In this document: positions 47,175-56,109 of the stretch, piece by piece
How the letters are laid out: each line of letters starts with the position of its first letter
Position numbering within the stretch: the stretch's first letter is position 1
Assembly: GCA_945868845.1 (NCBI GenBank)
Contig: CAMBMS010000001.1
Coordinates: forward strand, 62,001-126,000
DNA: 64,000 nt
Source: Asaia bogorensis
GTDB taxonomy: Bacteria; Pseudomonadota; Alphaproteobacteria; Acetobacterales; Acetobacteraceae
Reading direction: 5' to 3'
Translations under genes and position numbers: made by a program
The notes under the pieces: model-generated
What the model saw: only the letters and a program-made list of their open reading frames with translations
Told to the model about the DNA's origin: nothing
Databases searched by the model: none

Positions 47175-47942
47175 CTATTTCAGCTTCTGCAATTCCATGC
47201 GCATGGTACCGAAAATGGTGCTGGCGAATTCCACCCTGATCGGAATGGGCGGCAGGCGTTCATCCACCTTGGCAATCCAGGCTGTGGCCAAGCGCGGCTG
47301 AGTGGCGCGGGCGCGATCATCGCCATGACGGACCCCGGCAATCAACCGGCTTTCCAGCCCGCATTGCAGCGATTCGATCTCCTGCCCTGCATGGTTCACG
47401 CGTGCGGCGCCTATGGTGCGGGATGACCAATCCAGCCGCCGCCTGCCATCAAATATCGGCCCCGCAACATCGCAGCGCCCGGTTTGCGTGACGGTGCGCG
47501 ACATCAGCGCAAAGGCTGAGAGCCCATCAATGGCCCCACGCCGCGCTGGCAGCGGCACGAGTTCATTTATGATGCCCTCGGGCGGTTCCATTTCCACCGC
47601 CAGGGGCATGCCTTCCCGGTAAAGCAGCACCATACGCCTGGCATCACCGCGCCAATTGCCCTCCGCCTGGAAGCGCTGCGGTGCAACACCTTCCACGCGC
47701 CAACTTCCTTCGACTTCCGATCGGATTTCATGCGAGGCGAAAATGCGGCCAATGCCAACCGCACGGCTGATCGAGCGCATCCAATAGCCATCCGGCCGGT
47801 TTTCGAATTGGGCAGTGATTTCTACCACGGCGATACCGGTTTGGGTGACTTGATACACCGCCTCCACCGCCCTGGCCGGAGAAAACCTGACGGCCGCCAA
47901 AGCCAAAATAAGGACAAGACAAGGCTTCAGGACGGATTTCAT
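47175..47942 (-). CDS. DUF3108 domain protein, secreted
   Basis: 255 residues beginning at an ATG followed by a signal peptide (about residues 1-24, KSVLKPCLVLILALAAVRF then ARA cleavage). The mature part matches DUF3108: VYQVTQTGIAVVEITAQFEN, IFASHEIRSEVEG, FDGRRRLDWSSRT. Such proteins are periplasmic beta-rich proteins of unknown function, often encoded near lipid or envelope genes. No strong ribosome site is visible before 47942. Confidence 0.82.
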   Translation of the reverse strand: MKSVLKPCLVLILALAAVRFSPARAVEAVYQVTQTGIAVVEITAQFENRPDGYWMRSISRAVGIGRIFASHEIRSEVEGSWRVEGVAPQRFQAEGNWRGDARRMVLLYREGMPLAVEMEPPEGIINELVPLPARRGAIDGLSAFALMSRTVTQTGRCDVAGPIFDGRRRLDWSSRTIGAARVNHAGQEIESLQCGLESRLIAGVRHGDDRARATQPRLATAWIAKVDERLPPIPIRVEFASTIFGTMRMELQKLK

Positions 47943-48314
47943 AACGCCTGTCTTTATCCGAAGCAGCGCAAAAAGGGAAACTTCCCGGCGGGTCTCAATT
48001 GGGGAAACTTTCCTGACCTGAACGGGTCCAACCCTATCCGATGTCATCCAGAGAAAGCGCTAAACCATCAGGAACGGCACAGGCCCTTGAATGCGGGTCA
48101 TTACTGCCTTTTCAACTGCCGCGCGTTGTCCCCTCGGCCATATCAGACATGGTACGAAGACCAAGAGTGAACTAACGTCCCAACCTGACCAGTCGTCGGG
48201 GCAAATCAGGAATGGACGCTATCAGTCCGCGACGGAGGCCGCTACGCTCCGATCACCGTGACAATACCGTCTCATCAACTTGCAAACATCAGCACAACAG
48301 GAAGGAAGCGAACA
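47943..48314. other. Divergent gap between DUF3108 and GYD genes
   Basis: 372 bases between divergent starts. No gene, repeat or RNA structure was identified; both promoters should lie here. Confidence 0.4.
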
Positions 48315-48647
48315 ATGGCGCTCTACATGTATCAAGCAGCCTACACTGCAGAATCTTGGGCCGCCCAGCTCAAAAATCCGCAAAACCGAATCGACATCGT
48401 CGGTCGTGCTACGACGAAGGCCGTTGGGGGCAAATTAGTTGGAGGCTGGTATTGCTTCGGTGACTACGATATCGTCCTCGTCGTCGATGTCCCGGACAAT
48501 GAGAGCATGGTCGCGGTTGCGTTGGCCCTTGCTGCTGGCGGCGCCATTAAGTCCGCCAAAACGACGGTGCTGATGTCCGGGGCCGAGGCCGTGGCGGGCA
48601 TGCAGAAAGTGACCAAGGTCGCGAAAACGTATAAACCTGCCCGATAG
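48315..48647 (+). CDS. GYD domain-containing protein
   Basis: 110 residues. MALYMYQAAYTAESWAAQL at the start and GKLVGGWYCFGDYDIVLVVD in the middle, with the GDYD version of the GYD motif, define the family. These are small ferredoxin-like-fold proteins of unknown role. Start ATG 48315 after a GGAAG site. Confidence 0.88.
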   Translation: MALYMYQAAYTAESWAAQLKNPQNRIDIVGRATTKAVGGKLVGGWYCFGDYDIVLVVDVPDNESMVAVALALAAGGAIKSAKTTVLMSGAEAVAGMQKVTKVAKTYKPAR

Positions 48648-49131
48648 GCATTCGGTCTAGCTGCGATCCCCGGAGTGGTGGAAAACATGGCCATCACTCC
48701 CCCAGCACTAGGACGGCGCTGTCACGTTGCCAAACGAGGGACGCCAGAATTCATGGCCCCGAGATGTTGTTAAGCGACCACGACCTGCCAAGTGCCCATC
48801 GCTGCAGCACGAAAACATCGTTTGAAGACATTTGTATACGTAGTGGGCTGCTTGTGTGTTAGGCAAAGCAGGGGGTGGCGCCCGGTAGGGGTGCGGCGGC
48901 GGTGGCTTTATAAGCCTATGGGAGGGATCCAGACGCCGGTCTTTCTGCGGCGGGACACCTCTCGATGTTGAGGCAGAAGCGGGTCAATCGGCCTGTTCAA
49001 TAGCGAGCGCATACTGCAATCCCGTATTTTGAATTTTACCCTAAGCGCATCTTTGTGTGCTTGGCACCTGCGACTAGCGGATAGCAATGGTTAGGCGTTC
49101 AGCAGCAGAGAGGCGTACAGCCCAGTCACAG
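48648..49131. other. Gene-free stretch after GYD gene
   Basis: About 480 bases with no supported gene. Possible old sequence; no tRNA, repeat or terminator could be confirmed by eye. Confidence 0.4.
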
Positions 49132-49155
49132 ATTGTGGGCTTAATTGTGGGCTAA
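49132..49155. repeat. 12-bp tandem direct repeat upstream of oxidoreductase
   Basis: Two adjoining copies, ATTGTGGGCTTA (49132-49143) and ATTGTGGGCTAA (49144-49155), with one mismatch, about 90 bases before the start of the dehydrogenase at 49246. They could be paired binding sites for a regulator. Confidence 0.5.
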
Positions 49156-49172
49156 TGAATGATCTGGATATT

Positions 49173-49186
49173 TATTATCGATAATA
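49173..49186. promoter_or_regulatory. Perfect 14-bp palindrome in AT-rich upstream region
   Basis: TATTATCGATAATA is its own reverse complement and lies in a strongly AT-rich block (about 49160-49207), 60 bases before the start of the gene at 49246. Position and symmetry fit an operator for a dimeric regulator. The regulator is not encoded next to it. Confidence 0.5.
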
Positions 49187-49245
49187 CAAATAATTATATA
49201 TTGTTATTGGCGGAAACTCACGCCGCGCAGCACGTAGGAGACAAA

Positions 49246-50112
49246 ATGAAACCGATCGTCGCGATCTTGGCACAAGGCACTATGGGCGCGGGCATCGCCC
49301 GCCGCCTGACGGAAAACGGTGTGGAGGTCCGCACCTCCCTCGCCGGGCGCAGCGCCGGCTCCGCGCGGCGCGCGAAAGCAGCCGGCATGATCGATGCGAC
49401 CGAGGCACAACTAGCAGAGGCTGATTTCTTCTTCTCCATCGTTCCGCCGGGTGATGCGCTGGCGCTGGTGCAACGCCTCACGCCGGCTTTCAGCGCCGCC
49501 AACCGCAAGCCGGTCTATGTCGATTGCAATGCGGTCAACACCGAAACCGCGCGTCGCATCGATACGACAGTGAGCCAGACCGGGGCGCCTTTCGTCGATG
49601 GCGGCATCATCGGCGGCCCGCCGCATCCTTTGGTCACGCACCCCAACGATGCTGGCCCCCGACTCTACGTCGCCGGCCCGAACGCGGATCGCTTGCTGCG
49701 GCTACGCGAATACGGCCTCGATATCCGCGTTCTGAGCGGCCCGCCGGACGCAGCATCGGCGCTAAAAATGTCCTATGCGGGCATCACCAAGGGTTTTACC
49801 GCGCTCGGCTCTATCATGCTGCTGGCGGCGGTGCGCACCGGCACTGCGCCCGATCTTTATGCGGAGCTGGCCGACAGCCAGAAAGCTCTGCTGGGCTGGC
49901 TCAACGGCTCCATCCCGCGCATGTATGACAAGGCTTATCGCTGGGTAGCGGAGATGGAGGAGATTTCCGGCTTCGTCGGCAAGAACCTAACCGATTCCGA
50001 GGTCCACTCCGCCTTCGCCAAATTCTACGCGCGCATGGCCGACGACAACGACGGGCGCAAGGAAGAAATCGGCATGCTGAGCGGCTTCTTGAAGACGGAC
50101 GCCAAGCCCTGA
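49246..50112 (+). CDS. NAD(P)-dependent oxidoreductase (6-phosphogluconate-dehydrogenase-like, DUF1932)
   Basis: 288 residues. Rossmann motif is MKPIVAILAQGTMGAGIARRL with GTMG in place of the usual GxMG; VYVDCNAVNTETARRI follows, then the DUF1932 C-terminal domain with SALKMSYAGITKGFTALGS (the catalytic Lys region) and a helical end. This branch includes 3-hydroxyisobutyrate-type dehydrogenases. The open frame continues upstream to 49159, but TAGGAG with spacing of five before ATG 49246 marks the start. It lies below a tandem repeat and a palindrome that look like operator DNA. Confidence 0.87.
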   Translation: MKPIVAILAQGTMGAGIARRLTENGVEVRTSLAGRSAGSARRAKAAGMIDATEAQLAEADFFFSIVPPGDALALVQRLTPAFSAANRKPVYVDCNAVNTETARRIDTTVSQTGAPFVDGGIIGGPPHPLVTHPNDAGPRLYVAGPNADRLLRLREYGLDIRVLSGPPDAASALKMSYAGITKGFTALGSIMLLAAVRTGTAPDLYAELADSQKALLGWLNGSIPRMYDKAYRWVAEMEEISGFVGKNLTDSEVHSAFAKFYARMADDNDGRKEEIGMLSGFLKTDAKP

Positions 50113-50187
50113 TGCCGCTCACCATCCTGGCCAGCGCCCCGCGCCTGCAACAGATTCTGCCAGACGTCATGGCGCATCACTAGGCCG

Positions 50188-50580
50188 GCCAGCACCAGAG
50201 AGCGGCCGCGCTGATCCGCCGCGCGCTGGTGATGGCGCCGAATTTTCTACCGCTCATCTCAATCGCGGTAATGCGCTGATCGGCCTGGGGGATGCGGCCG
50301 GTCAAATTCCTGGATCTTCGATACGAAACGCTGGCGGAGGATCTGGAAAGCCAGAGGCGCCGACTGATCGATTTCCTGGGTCTGGAATGGGACGGCATAC
50401 CTGGAATTTCACCGCACCGAACGCGCCGCGGTCACGCCCAATACGCGGGGCGTGCTCCAGCCACTCTATAACCGCGCCTTGGGGTGGTGGCGGCTTTACA
50501 AACAGCACCTTTCCCCACTCTTCACCGCGCTGGCCGGTACCGGCCCCAAGGTTAAGCTAGTCGCTTATTTTCGACCGCGG
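50188..50580 (+). pseudogene. TPR-sulfotransferase remnant
   Basis: A tetratricopeptide-like piece (QHQRAAALIRRALVMAPNF) is followed by SNRGNALIGLG-type sequence in another frame, then DLRYETLAEDLESQRRRL and IDFLGLEWDG of a PAPS-dependent sulfotransferase C-terminal half. After a frameshift near 50398 the protein continues LEFHRTERAAVTPNTRGVLQ and PLYNRALGWWRLYKQHLSPLF. This is the order of TPR-repeat sulfotransferases. No intact start or catalytic P-loop remains. Its end overlaps the ferredoxin gene end on the other strand. Confidence 0.7.
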
Positions 50581-50867
50581 CCGAGCCAAGTCACGGTGAC
50601 ATTACCGCGCGGACGGGCACGGCAAGCCAGGGTTTGCCCGGCCTTGGCCTGCTCCGGCAACAGCGACGCATCGCCGCGCGGCAACAGCGAAACCTTACCC
50701 GCGTCGAGACGGCAGATGCAGGTGCCGCAATTGCCGCTGGCGCAGGCATAGGGAAAATCGACCCCGGCCATGATGGCGGCGTGCAACACGGTTTCGTTCA
50801 CTGCGCAGTCGATCGTCTTCTTGACGTTGGCGATGGTAAGGCGATGGATTTTCAGGGTGCGGGCCAT
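50565..50867 (-). CDS. [2Fe-2S] ferredoxin
   Basis: 100 residues, plant-type (beta-grasp) ferredoxin. Cluster ligands Cys42, Cys47 and Cys50 lie in CASGNCGTC, the fourth Cys82 in LACRA. It starts 12 bp after a cupin-type dioxygenase-like gene in the same direction, so the two are likely co-expressed. Its electron acceptor is unknown. Confidence 0.88.
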   Translation of the reverse strand: MARTLKIHRLTIANVKKTIDCAVNETVLHAAIMAGVDFPYACASGNCGTCICRLDAGKVSLLPRGDASLLPEQAKAGQTLACRARPRGNVTVTWLGRGRK

Positions 50868-50879
50868 GGTTGCGTGCTT

Positions 50880-51464
50880 TCAGATCAAGGCCATCTTCCG
50901 GCGCGGCGCACAGGCGCGAACAGATTTATATTGCGCATGATACCAGACCACCCCCGGGAAATTCGCCTGCGTATAGCCATAGATGGCGAGGCCGATGGCC
51001 GGTTCATTTCCGACAACTTCCGTACTGTGGATATCGTGGTCGGCCATGGCCATGCCGGTACCGGGTTCCACCATCACTTCTCCCACCTTCAACACCGCAG
51101 CGCGGCCGGGCTTGCCGCCATCATCGGTGCGGCGGAAGAATTCGTGGCGTTCGCGGCCAGAGATCGCGGCGTTGACGCACCAGATGCCGTGATCATGCGG
51201 CGCGGCTTCCTTGCCGGGCATGTTGATCGTCAGATAGAGACCGTGGCCATCATTCTCCTCCACCAGCAGCGGGTGGGTACGGCCTTGCGCGACGGGCATT
51301 GTGAAATCTGCAAGCGGAAATAATTCGGTTCGTTTCGCCAAAGCCACCAGCTTGAGCTTGATCGCATGCAGGGCACTGGGCGAAATTCCCTCCGACGCGG
51401 TGATGGCATGCACGTCTTGCAAAAATTTGGCGCTGGCTTTCTGGCGGCGGGCGGCGATGCTCAT
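50880..51464 (-). CDS. Cysteine-dioxygenase-like cupin (thiol dioxygenase family)
   Basis: 194 residues. Metal-binding His90 and His92 lie in the PHDHG motif, with the third His in ADHDIHSTE (His143 or His146), the layout of thiol dioxygenases such as cysteine or 3-mercaptopropionate dioxygenase, which add O2 to a thiol to give a sulfinate. The region GIWCVNAAISGRE corresponds to the family's Trp/Cys segment. Start ATG at 51464. The partner is a ferredoxin, which known thiol dioxygenases do not need; this makes the pairing odd. Confidence 0.75.
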   Translation of the reverse strand: MSIAARRQKASAKFLQDVHAITASEGISPSALHAIKLKLVALAKRTELFPLADFTMPVAQGRTHPLLVEENDGHGLYLTINMPGKEAAPHDHGIWCVNAAISGRERHEFFRRTDDGGKPGRAAVLKVGEVMVEPGTGMAMADHDIHSTEVVGNEPAIGLAIYGYTQANFPGVVWYHAQYKSVRACAPRRKMALI

Positions 51465-51597
51465 GTGGATCCTGCGATTACGGGGGTGAGGGTCAGAGAA
51501 ATGTATACCCGAGGTTATGAGAAGTGTCCGCATTGCGGCAAGCGATTATCTCTCAGCTCGGCTTGGCGGGAGTGGTGCAACCCGGCATAAGCGGCCC

Positions 51598-52683
51598 ATG
51601 CCCCTGTCCCCCTTCCTGTCGGCCATGGCGTCCGCCGCGTTGCCGTTGTTGCGCCTGATCGATGCGGAGCGCGCGCATGGAATCGCCCTGCGCGCGCTGG
51701 CGTTCGGGTTGGGCGGGGCGGACGGAACGGCGGACGATCCGATCCTTGCCGTATCGGCCTTTGGGCGCACGTTCAAAAATCCCATCGGATTGGCGGCAGG
51801 GTTCGACAAGGATGCGGTGGCCGTGGCGCCGCTGATGCGGCTCGGTTTCGGTTTCGTGGAAACCGGCACGGTGACGCCACGTCCGCAAGCAGGCAATCCT
51901 CAACCCAGGCTGTTTCGCTTGGCGGAAGACGCCGCCGTGATCAACCGCATGGGATTCAACAATGGCGGGCTGGAGGCATATCGCGCGCGCCTGGCCAGGC
52001 TGGACCGGCGCGATGTTCCGCTCGGCGCCAATGTCGGCATCAACAAGGTTGGCGCCGATCCCGAACGCGACTATCCGGCGCTAATCGCGGCGGTCGCGCC
52101 GCACGCCGATTACGTGGTGATCAATGTCTCCTCGCCCAACACACCCGGGCTGCGCGACCTGCAAGGCGAGGAACGGCTGCGTGCCATCCTGACTGCGGTC
52201 AGAGCCAATGTGGCGCGCCATCCGCCGTTGCTTGTGAAGGTGGCGCCGGATCTGTCCGACCAAGGTCTAGCCAGTGTAGTGGAAACCTGCGTGGCGGCTG
52301 GCGTGGCCGGACTGATTGTTTCCAACACCACGATCTCCCGCCCGCCCGGCTTGCGTTCGCACCATACGACGCAGCCTGGCGGCCTGTCGGGCGCGCCCTT
52401 ATTCCGGCTTTCCACCGCCAAGCTGGCGCGTGCCTATCTACTGGCGCAAGGGCGGCTGACCCTGATCGGCGCCGGTGGCATTGCCTCTGGCGCCCAGGCA
52501 ATGGCAAAAATCCAGGCCGGTGCGCATCTAGTGCAGCTCTATACTAGCTTCGCCTATGACGGACCGGCGCTAATCCCGCGCATCAAGCAGGAACTGGCGA
52601 CAGAATTGCGCTCGGCCGGCTTCGTGCACGTGGAAGATGCCGTCGGCGTGGCGGCAGAGCAAATGTCAGGAATCTACCGATGA
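51598..52683 (+). CDS. pyrD: Dihydroorotate dehydrogenase (quinone), class 2
   Basis: 361 residues. FMN/TIM-barrel enzyme at the inner membrane that oxidises dihydroorotate to orotate with quinone (pyrimidine synthesis). The class 2 N-terminal helical extension (SPFLSAMASAALPLLRLIDA) is present; ERAHGIALRAL, NPIGLAAGFDKD, NRMGFNNGG, VINVSSPNTPGLRDLQ (catalytic Ser near residue 175) and LIGAGGIASGAQA are the family motifs. Start ATG 51598. Its stop overlaps the next start (ATGA). Confidence 0.95.
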   Translation: MPLSPFLSAMASAALPLLRLIDAERAHGIALRALAFGLGGADGTADDPILAVSAFGRTFKNPIGLAAGFDKDAVAVAPLMRLGFGFVETGTVTPRPQAGNPQPRLFRLAEDAAVINRMGFNNGGLEAYRARLARLDRRDVPLGANVGINKVGADPERDYPALIAAVAPHADYVVINVSSPNTPGLRDLQGEERLRAILTAVRANVARHPPLLVKVAPDLSDQGLASVVETCVAAGVAGLIVSNTTISRPPGLRSHHTTQPGGLSGAPLFRLSTAKLARAYLLAQGRLTLIGAGGIASGAQAMAKIQAGAHLVQLYTSFAYDGPALIPRIKQELATELRSAGFVHVEDAVGVAAEQMSGIYR

Positions 52684-53531
52684 AACATTTTTCTGGGTTT
52701 GCCCCGCTCGCCGAACATTATGACGGGTTCATTCTGGATTTGTGGGGCGTTATCCATGACGGGATAAACCCGTTACCGGGGGCGGTGAACACGCTCATGC
52801 GCATGAAGACGATGGGCAAGCGTTCGGTTTTACTTTCCAACGCGCCGCGCCGGGCCTGGGCGACGCAGGCCCTGATGCGCAACATGGGCATCGGCGACGA
52901 TCTTTATGACGGCATCCTGACCAGCGGCGAGGCGGTCTGGCTGGCACTGCGCGCTCGCCCGGATAACTGGTGGGAAGAGCTCGGCCACCGCGTGTTCCAT
53001 CTGGGGCCGGAGCGCGATCGCAACGTGATGGACGATCTGGGCCTGACCGTGGTGGACAGCCCGGCGGCGGCCAGCTTCGTACTAAACACCGGGCCGGACG
53101 ATCTGCGCGATCCCACCAGTTTGACGGAGTTCGAGAACCTGTTGCGCGCCTGCCTCGCCGCGCGCCTGCCCATGGTGTGCGGCAATCCTGACATGGCGGT
53201 GATCCGCGGCGGCACGCGCATCATGTGTGCCGGCGCCCTGGCCGAACGCTATGTGGAACTGGGCGGCAATTGCCGCATGCTCGGCAAACCCGATCCGGCG
53301 ATCTATGGTCCGGTGCTGGAAATGCTGGGCGTGGCGAAGCCGCGCGTGCTCGCAGTGGGCGATGCGCTGGCCACCGACATTTCCGGCGCGTCGCGCGTAG
53401 GTATCGATTCCTGCTGGGTGCTGGGCGGCATCCATCTCGCGGCAACCGGCGGCGATATGGCCCTCGCGGAGGTCGAGGCGCGTGCGCAAGGGCTAGCGCC
53501 GGTGGCAATTATGCCTTCGTTTAGGTGGTAG
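52680..53531 (+). CDS. TIGR01459 family HAD-type hydrolase
   Basis: 283 residues, HAD subclass IIA. Nucleophile Asp20 in FILDLWGVIHDG, the LLSNAPRR segment near residue 52, and the C-terminal GKPDPAIYGPVLE and VLAVGDALATDISGA. TIGR01459 is mainly alphaproteobacterial and its substrate is unknown. It is translationally coupled to pyrD, which hints at a nucleotide-related role, but that is inference. Confidence 0.92.
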   Translation: MKHFSGFAPLAEHYDGFILDLWGVIHDGINPLPGAVNTLMRMKTMGKRSVLLSNAPRRAWATQALMRNMGIGDDLYDGILTSGEAVWLALRARPDNWWEELGHRVFHLGPERDRNVMDDLGLTVVDSPAAASFVLNTGPDDLRDPTSLTEFENLLRACLAARLPMVCGNPDMAVIRGGTRIMCAGALAERYVELGGNCRMLGKPDPAIYGPVLEMLGVAKPRVLAVGDALATDISGASRVGIDSCWVLGGIHLAATGGDMALAEVEARAQGLAPVAIMPSFRW

Positions 53532-53580
53532 CGCGGCGATCCGATAGGCTTCCCCCGCACCAACAACATCGAGGAACGCC

Positions 53581-53976
53581 ATGAGCCTGACATTGGAAGA
53601 CGCTAACCGCGTGATCGCCGGCACCTTCGCCAAGGCGCGCGCGCTGAATATCCGCGTCAGCGTCGCGGTCTGCGATGCTGGCGGGCGGCTATTGGCGTTT
53701 CAGCGCATGGACAATGCCATCTGGGCCAGCGTCTATGGCAGCCAGGGCAAGGCCATCGCCTCCTCTGCCTTTGGCCAGCCGAGCGGCGATCTGACGGCGC
53801 GGGCCGACCACCCGACGCCGCGCGGCATCCAGGCCGCCGAGGGCGAACACATGATCATGGGCCGGGGCGCGGTGCCGATCCTACGTGGTGGCATCGTCAT
53901 CGGCGCCTGCGGCGTGGGCGGCGGCACCGGACAGGAGGACGAGGACTGCGCCCGCACCGGGGTGGCCAGTTTGTAG
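53581..53976 (+). CDS. Heme-binding GlcG/HbpS family protein
   Basis: 131 residues. MSLTLEDANRVIAGTFAKAR, VSVAVCDAGGRLLAFQRMD and GAVPILRGGIVIGACGVGGG match the GlcG/HbpS fold, with ETHRE-type C-terminus replaced by TGQEDEDCARTGV. Small cytoplasmic or exported proteins, some bind heme or corrinoids. Ribosome site GAGGAACG. Stands alone between the HAD gene and an SDR. Confidence 0.88.
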   Translation: MSLTLEDANRVIAGTFAKARALNIRVSVAVCDAGGRLLAFQRMDNAIWASVYGSQGKAIASSAFGQPSGDLTARADHPTPRGIQAAEGEHMIMGRGAVPILRGGIVIGACGVGGGTGQEDEDCARTGVASL

Positions 53977-54036
53977 CGCGCTTCCGCCGCGTCGCCGGCC
54001 ATGGCAGCATGAAGGCAATAAAAGGGGAAACGGGCC

Positions 54037-54780
54037 ATGAGACTCGCTTGTAAGGTCGCCATCATTTCCGGCGCCGCATCGGGCATGGGTTCCGCCACCG
54101 CGCGGATGTTTGCGCGCGAGGGCGCGAAAGTCATCGTCGCCGACCTGCTGGAGCATGAGGGCAAGCAGGTCGCCGACAGTCTGGGCGGCAACGGTCATTT
54201 CGAAAGGCTGGACGTGACCGACGAGGCAAGCTGGGAAGCCACCATCGCCAACACCGTACGGCATTTCGGCAAGCTGGATATCCTGGTCAACAATGCCGGC
54301 GTGTCCGGCAGCGCGGAGCAGGATATGTTCAGCACCGCAGCCTGGAACCGCATCATGGATATCAACGCGACGGGCGTGTTCCTGGGCATGAAGCATGCGC
54401 TGCCAGCGATGATCTCTGGTGGCGGGGGGTCAATCGTCAATCTCTCCTCCGTCGCCGGGATCGCGGGCAGCCATAACGTCCACATGGCCTACCATGCCTC
54501 AAAGGCCGCGGTACGGCTGGCGACGAAGGCGGCCGCGGTGCAGAACGCGCGCCACAAGGTCCGAGTTAATTCGATCCATCCCGGCATGATGCCGGCAATG
54601 CGGACATCCGGACGCACCGCCGATCCAGTCACCCGCGCCGAGCGCCTGCGCAGCGTACCAATGCGCCGTGCGGGAGAAGTCAACGAAGTGGCCTACGCCA
54701 TCCTGTTCCTGGCCTCTGATGAGGCCTCCTACATCACCGGTGCCGAGCTGCACGTCGACGGCGGGGCAATGGCCCTGTAA
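54037..54780 (+). CDS. SDR family NAD(P)-dependent oxidoreductase
   Basis: 247-residue classical SDR. ISGAASGMGSATARMF is the TGxxxGxG cofactor loop, NNAGVSG the structural NAG motif, catalytic Ser in NLSSVAG and Tyr/Lys in YHASKAA near residue 153. C-terminal ITGAELHVDGGAMAL is typical of cyclohexanol- or 3-oxoacyl-type members. Ribosome site AAAGGGGA. Converges on recA. Substrate unknown. Confidence 0.9.
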   Translation: MRLACKVAIISGAASGMGSATARMFAREGAKVIVADLLEHEGKQVADSLGGNGHFERLDVTDEASWEATIANTVRHFGKLDILVNNAGVSGSAEQDMFSTAAWNRIMDINATGVFLGMKHALPAMISGGGGSIVNLSSVAGIAGSHNVHMAYHASKAAVRLATKAAAVQNARHKVRVNSIHPGMMPAMRTSGRTADPVTRAERLRSVPMRRAGEVNEVAYAILFLASDEASYITGAELHVDGGAMAL

Positions 54781-54841
54781 TACCGGCCTACTCCCGACGA
54801 GTGCCCGGTTGGGAAGAACGATCAGCCCAACCCAACCACGA

Positions 54842-55882
54842 TCAATCTGCGGCTTCAGCTTCCTCGGTTTCGCCAGGGCTAACCATCATAGCGTTGGCAA
54901 CCACGCCGGATTGATCGCGGATCTTGGCCTCGATCGCGTTGGCGATGTCTGGGTGATCGCGCAGGAACTGCTTGGCGTTTTCCCGCCCCTGGCCGACGCG
55001 CTGGCTGTCATAGCTGAACCAGGCGCCGGATTTCTCCACCACATTGGCCTTCACGCCAAGATCAATCAGCTCGCCCACCTTGCTGATGCCCTCACCATAC
55101 ATGATGTCGAATTCCACTTGTCGGAATGGCGGCGCCAGCTTGTTCTTCACCACCTTCACCCGCGTCTGGTTACCGGTGGCTTCCTCGCGATCCTTGATCT
55201 GGCCGATGCGGCGAATTTCCATGCGCACGGAGGCATAGAATTTCAGCGCATTGCCGCCGGTGGTGGTTTCCGGATTGCCGAACATCACGCCAATCTTCAT
55301 GCGGATCTGATTAAGAAAGATCAGCATGGTGTTGGAGCGCGAGACTGAACCGGTGAGTTTCCGCAATGCCTGGCTCATCAGCCTGGCATGCAGGCCCATG
55401 TGAGAGTCACCCATTTCGCCTTCGAGTTCGGCGCGCGGCACCAACGCCGCAACGCTATCGATCACCACCACGTCGATGGCACCGGAGCGGACTAGCGTGT
55501 CGCAAATCTCCAGCGCCTGCTCACCGGCATCGGGTTGGCTGATCAGCAGATTATCGACATCGACACCCAGCTTGCGGGCATAGATCGGGTCGAGCGCATG
55601 TTCGGCGTCGATGAAGGCACAGGTACCGCCGCGCTGCTGCGCCTCCGCGATGGCGTGCAGGGCCAGGGTGGTCTTGCCGGAACTTTCCGGGCCATAGATT
55701 TCGATGACACGCCCTCGTGGCAATCCGCCAATGCCGAGCGCCAGATCCAGCCCCAGCGAACCGGATGGAATCACGGCGATCTGCTCATCGCCGCCGCGCG
55801 CGCCCATGCGCATGATGGAGCCCTTGCCGAAAGACCGCTCGATCTGCGCCAGCGCGGCATCCAGCGCCTTGTTCTTGTCCAT
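54842..55882 (-). CDS. recA: RecA recombinase
   Basis: 346 residues from the preferred start (ATG 55882, [22 protein letters not shown] site); two upstream ATGs (55894, 55909) give longer forms. Walker [10 protein letters not shown] at residues 64-72, Walker [10 protein letters not shown], and the DNA-binding loop segments [12 protein letters not shown] and [20 protein letters not shown] are all present. RecA pairs homologous DNA and drives LexA cleavage in the SOS response. Confidence 0.97.
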   Translation of the reverse strand: MDKNKALDAALAQIERSFGKGSIMRMGARGGDEQIAVIPSGSLGLDLALGIGGLPRGRVIEIYGPESSGKTTLALHAIAEAQQRGGTCAFIDAEHALDPIYARKLGVDVDNLLISQPDAGEQALEICDTLVRSGAIDVVVIDSVAALVPRAELEGEMGDSHMGLHARLMSQALRKLTGSVSRSNTMLIFLNQIRMKIGVMFGNPETTTGGNALKFYASVRMEIRRIGQIKDREEATGNQTRVKVVKNKLAPPFRQVEFDIMYGEGISKVGELIDLGVKANVVEKSGAWFSYDSQRVGQGRENAKQFLRDHPDIANAIEAKIRDQSGVVANAMMVSPGETEEAEAAD

Positions 55883-56002
55883 CGACTTCTCCATCGCATT
55901 TCCATCCATGGTCCGGCCAATCGGGCTATTTACAACCTATAGGAGTATACTAACAAAACTTACTCTCCTCATGATTGCTAAACACCACCCTGGCATAAAG
56001 GC

Positions 56003-56017
56003 GAACGTTGCCGCAAC
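56003..56017 (-). promoter_or_regulatory. Candidate LexA (SOS) box upstream of recA
   Basis: On the minus strand the sequence is GTTGCGGCAACGTTC, one mismatch from the alphaproteobacterial direct repeat GTTC-N7-GTTC. It lies about 120 bases before the recA start, farther than usual. It may be chance. Confidence 0.35.
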
Positions 56018-56109
56018 ACTTGGTTGAGAGCCTCGCTAATAAAGTGTTTATGTTATGTTCTCATTTAACGCGGCTGACAAGAATATTTTCAGAAAATCCG
56101 ACGGATATT

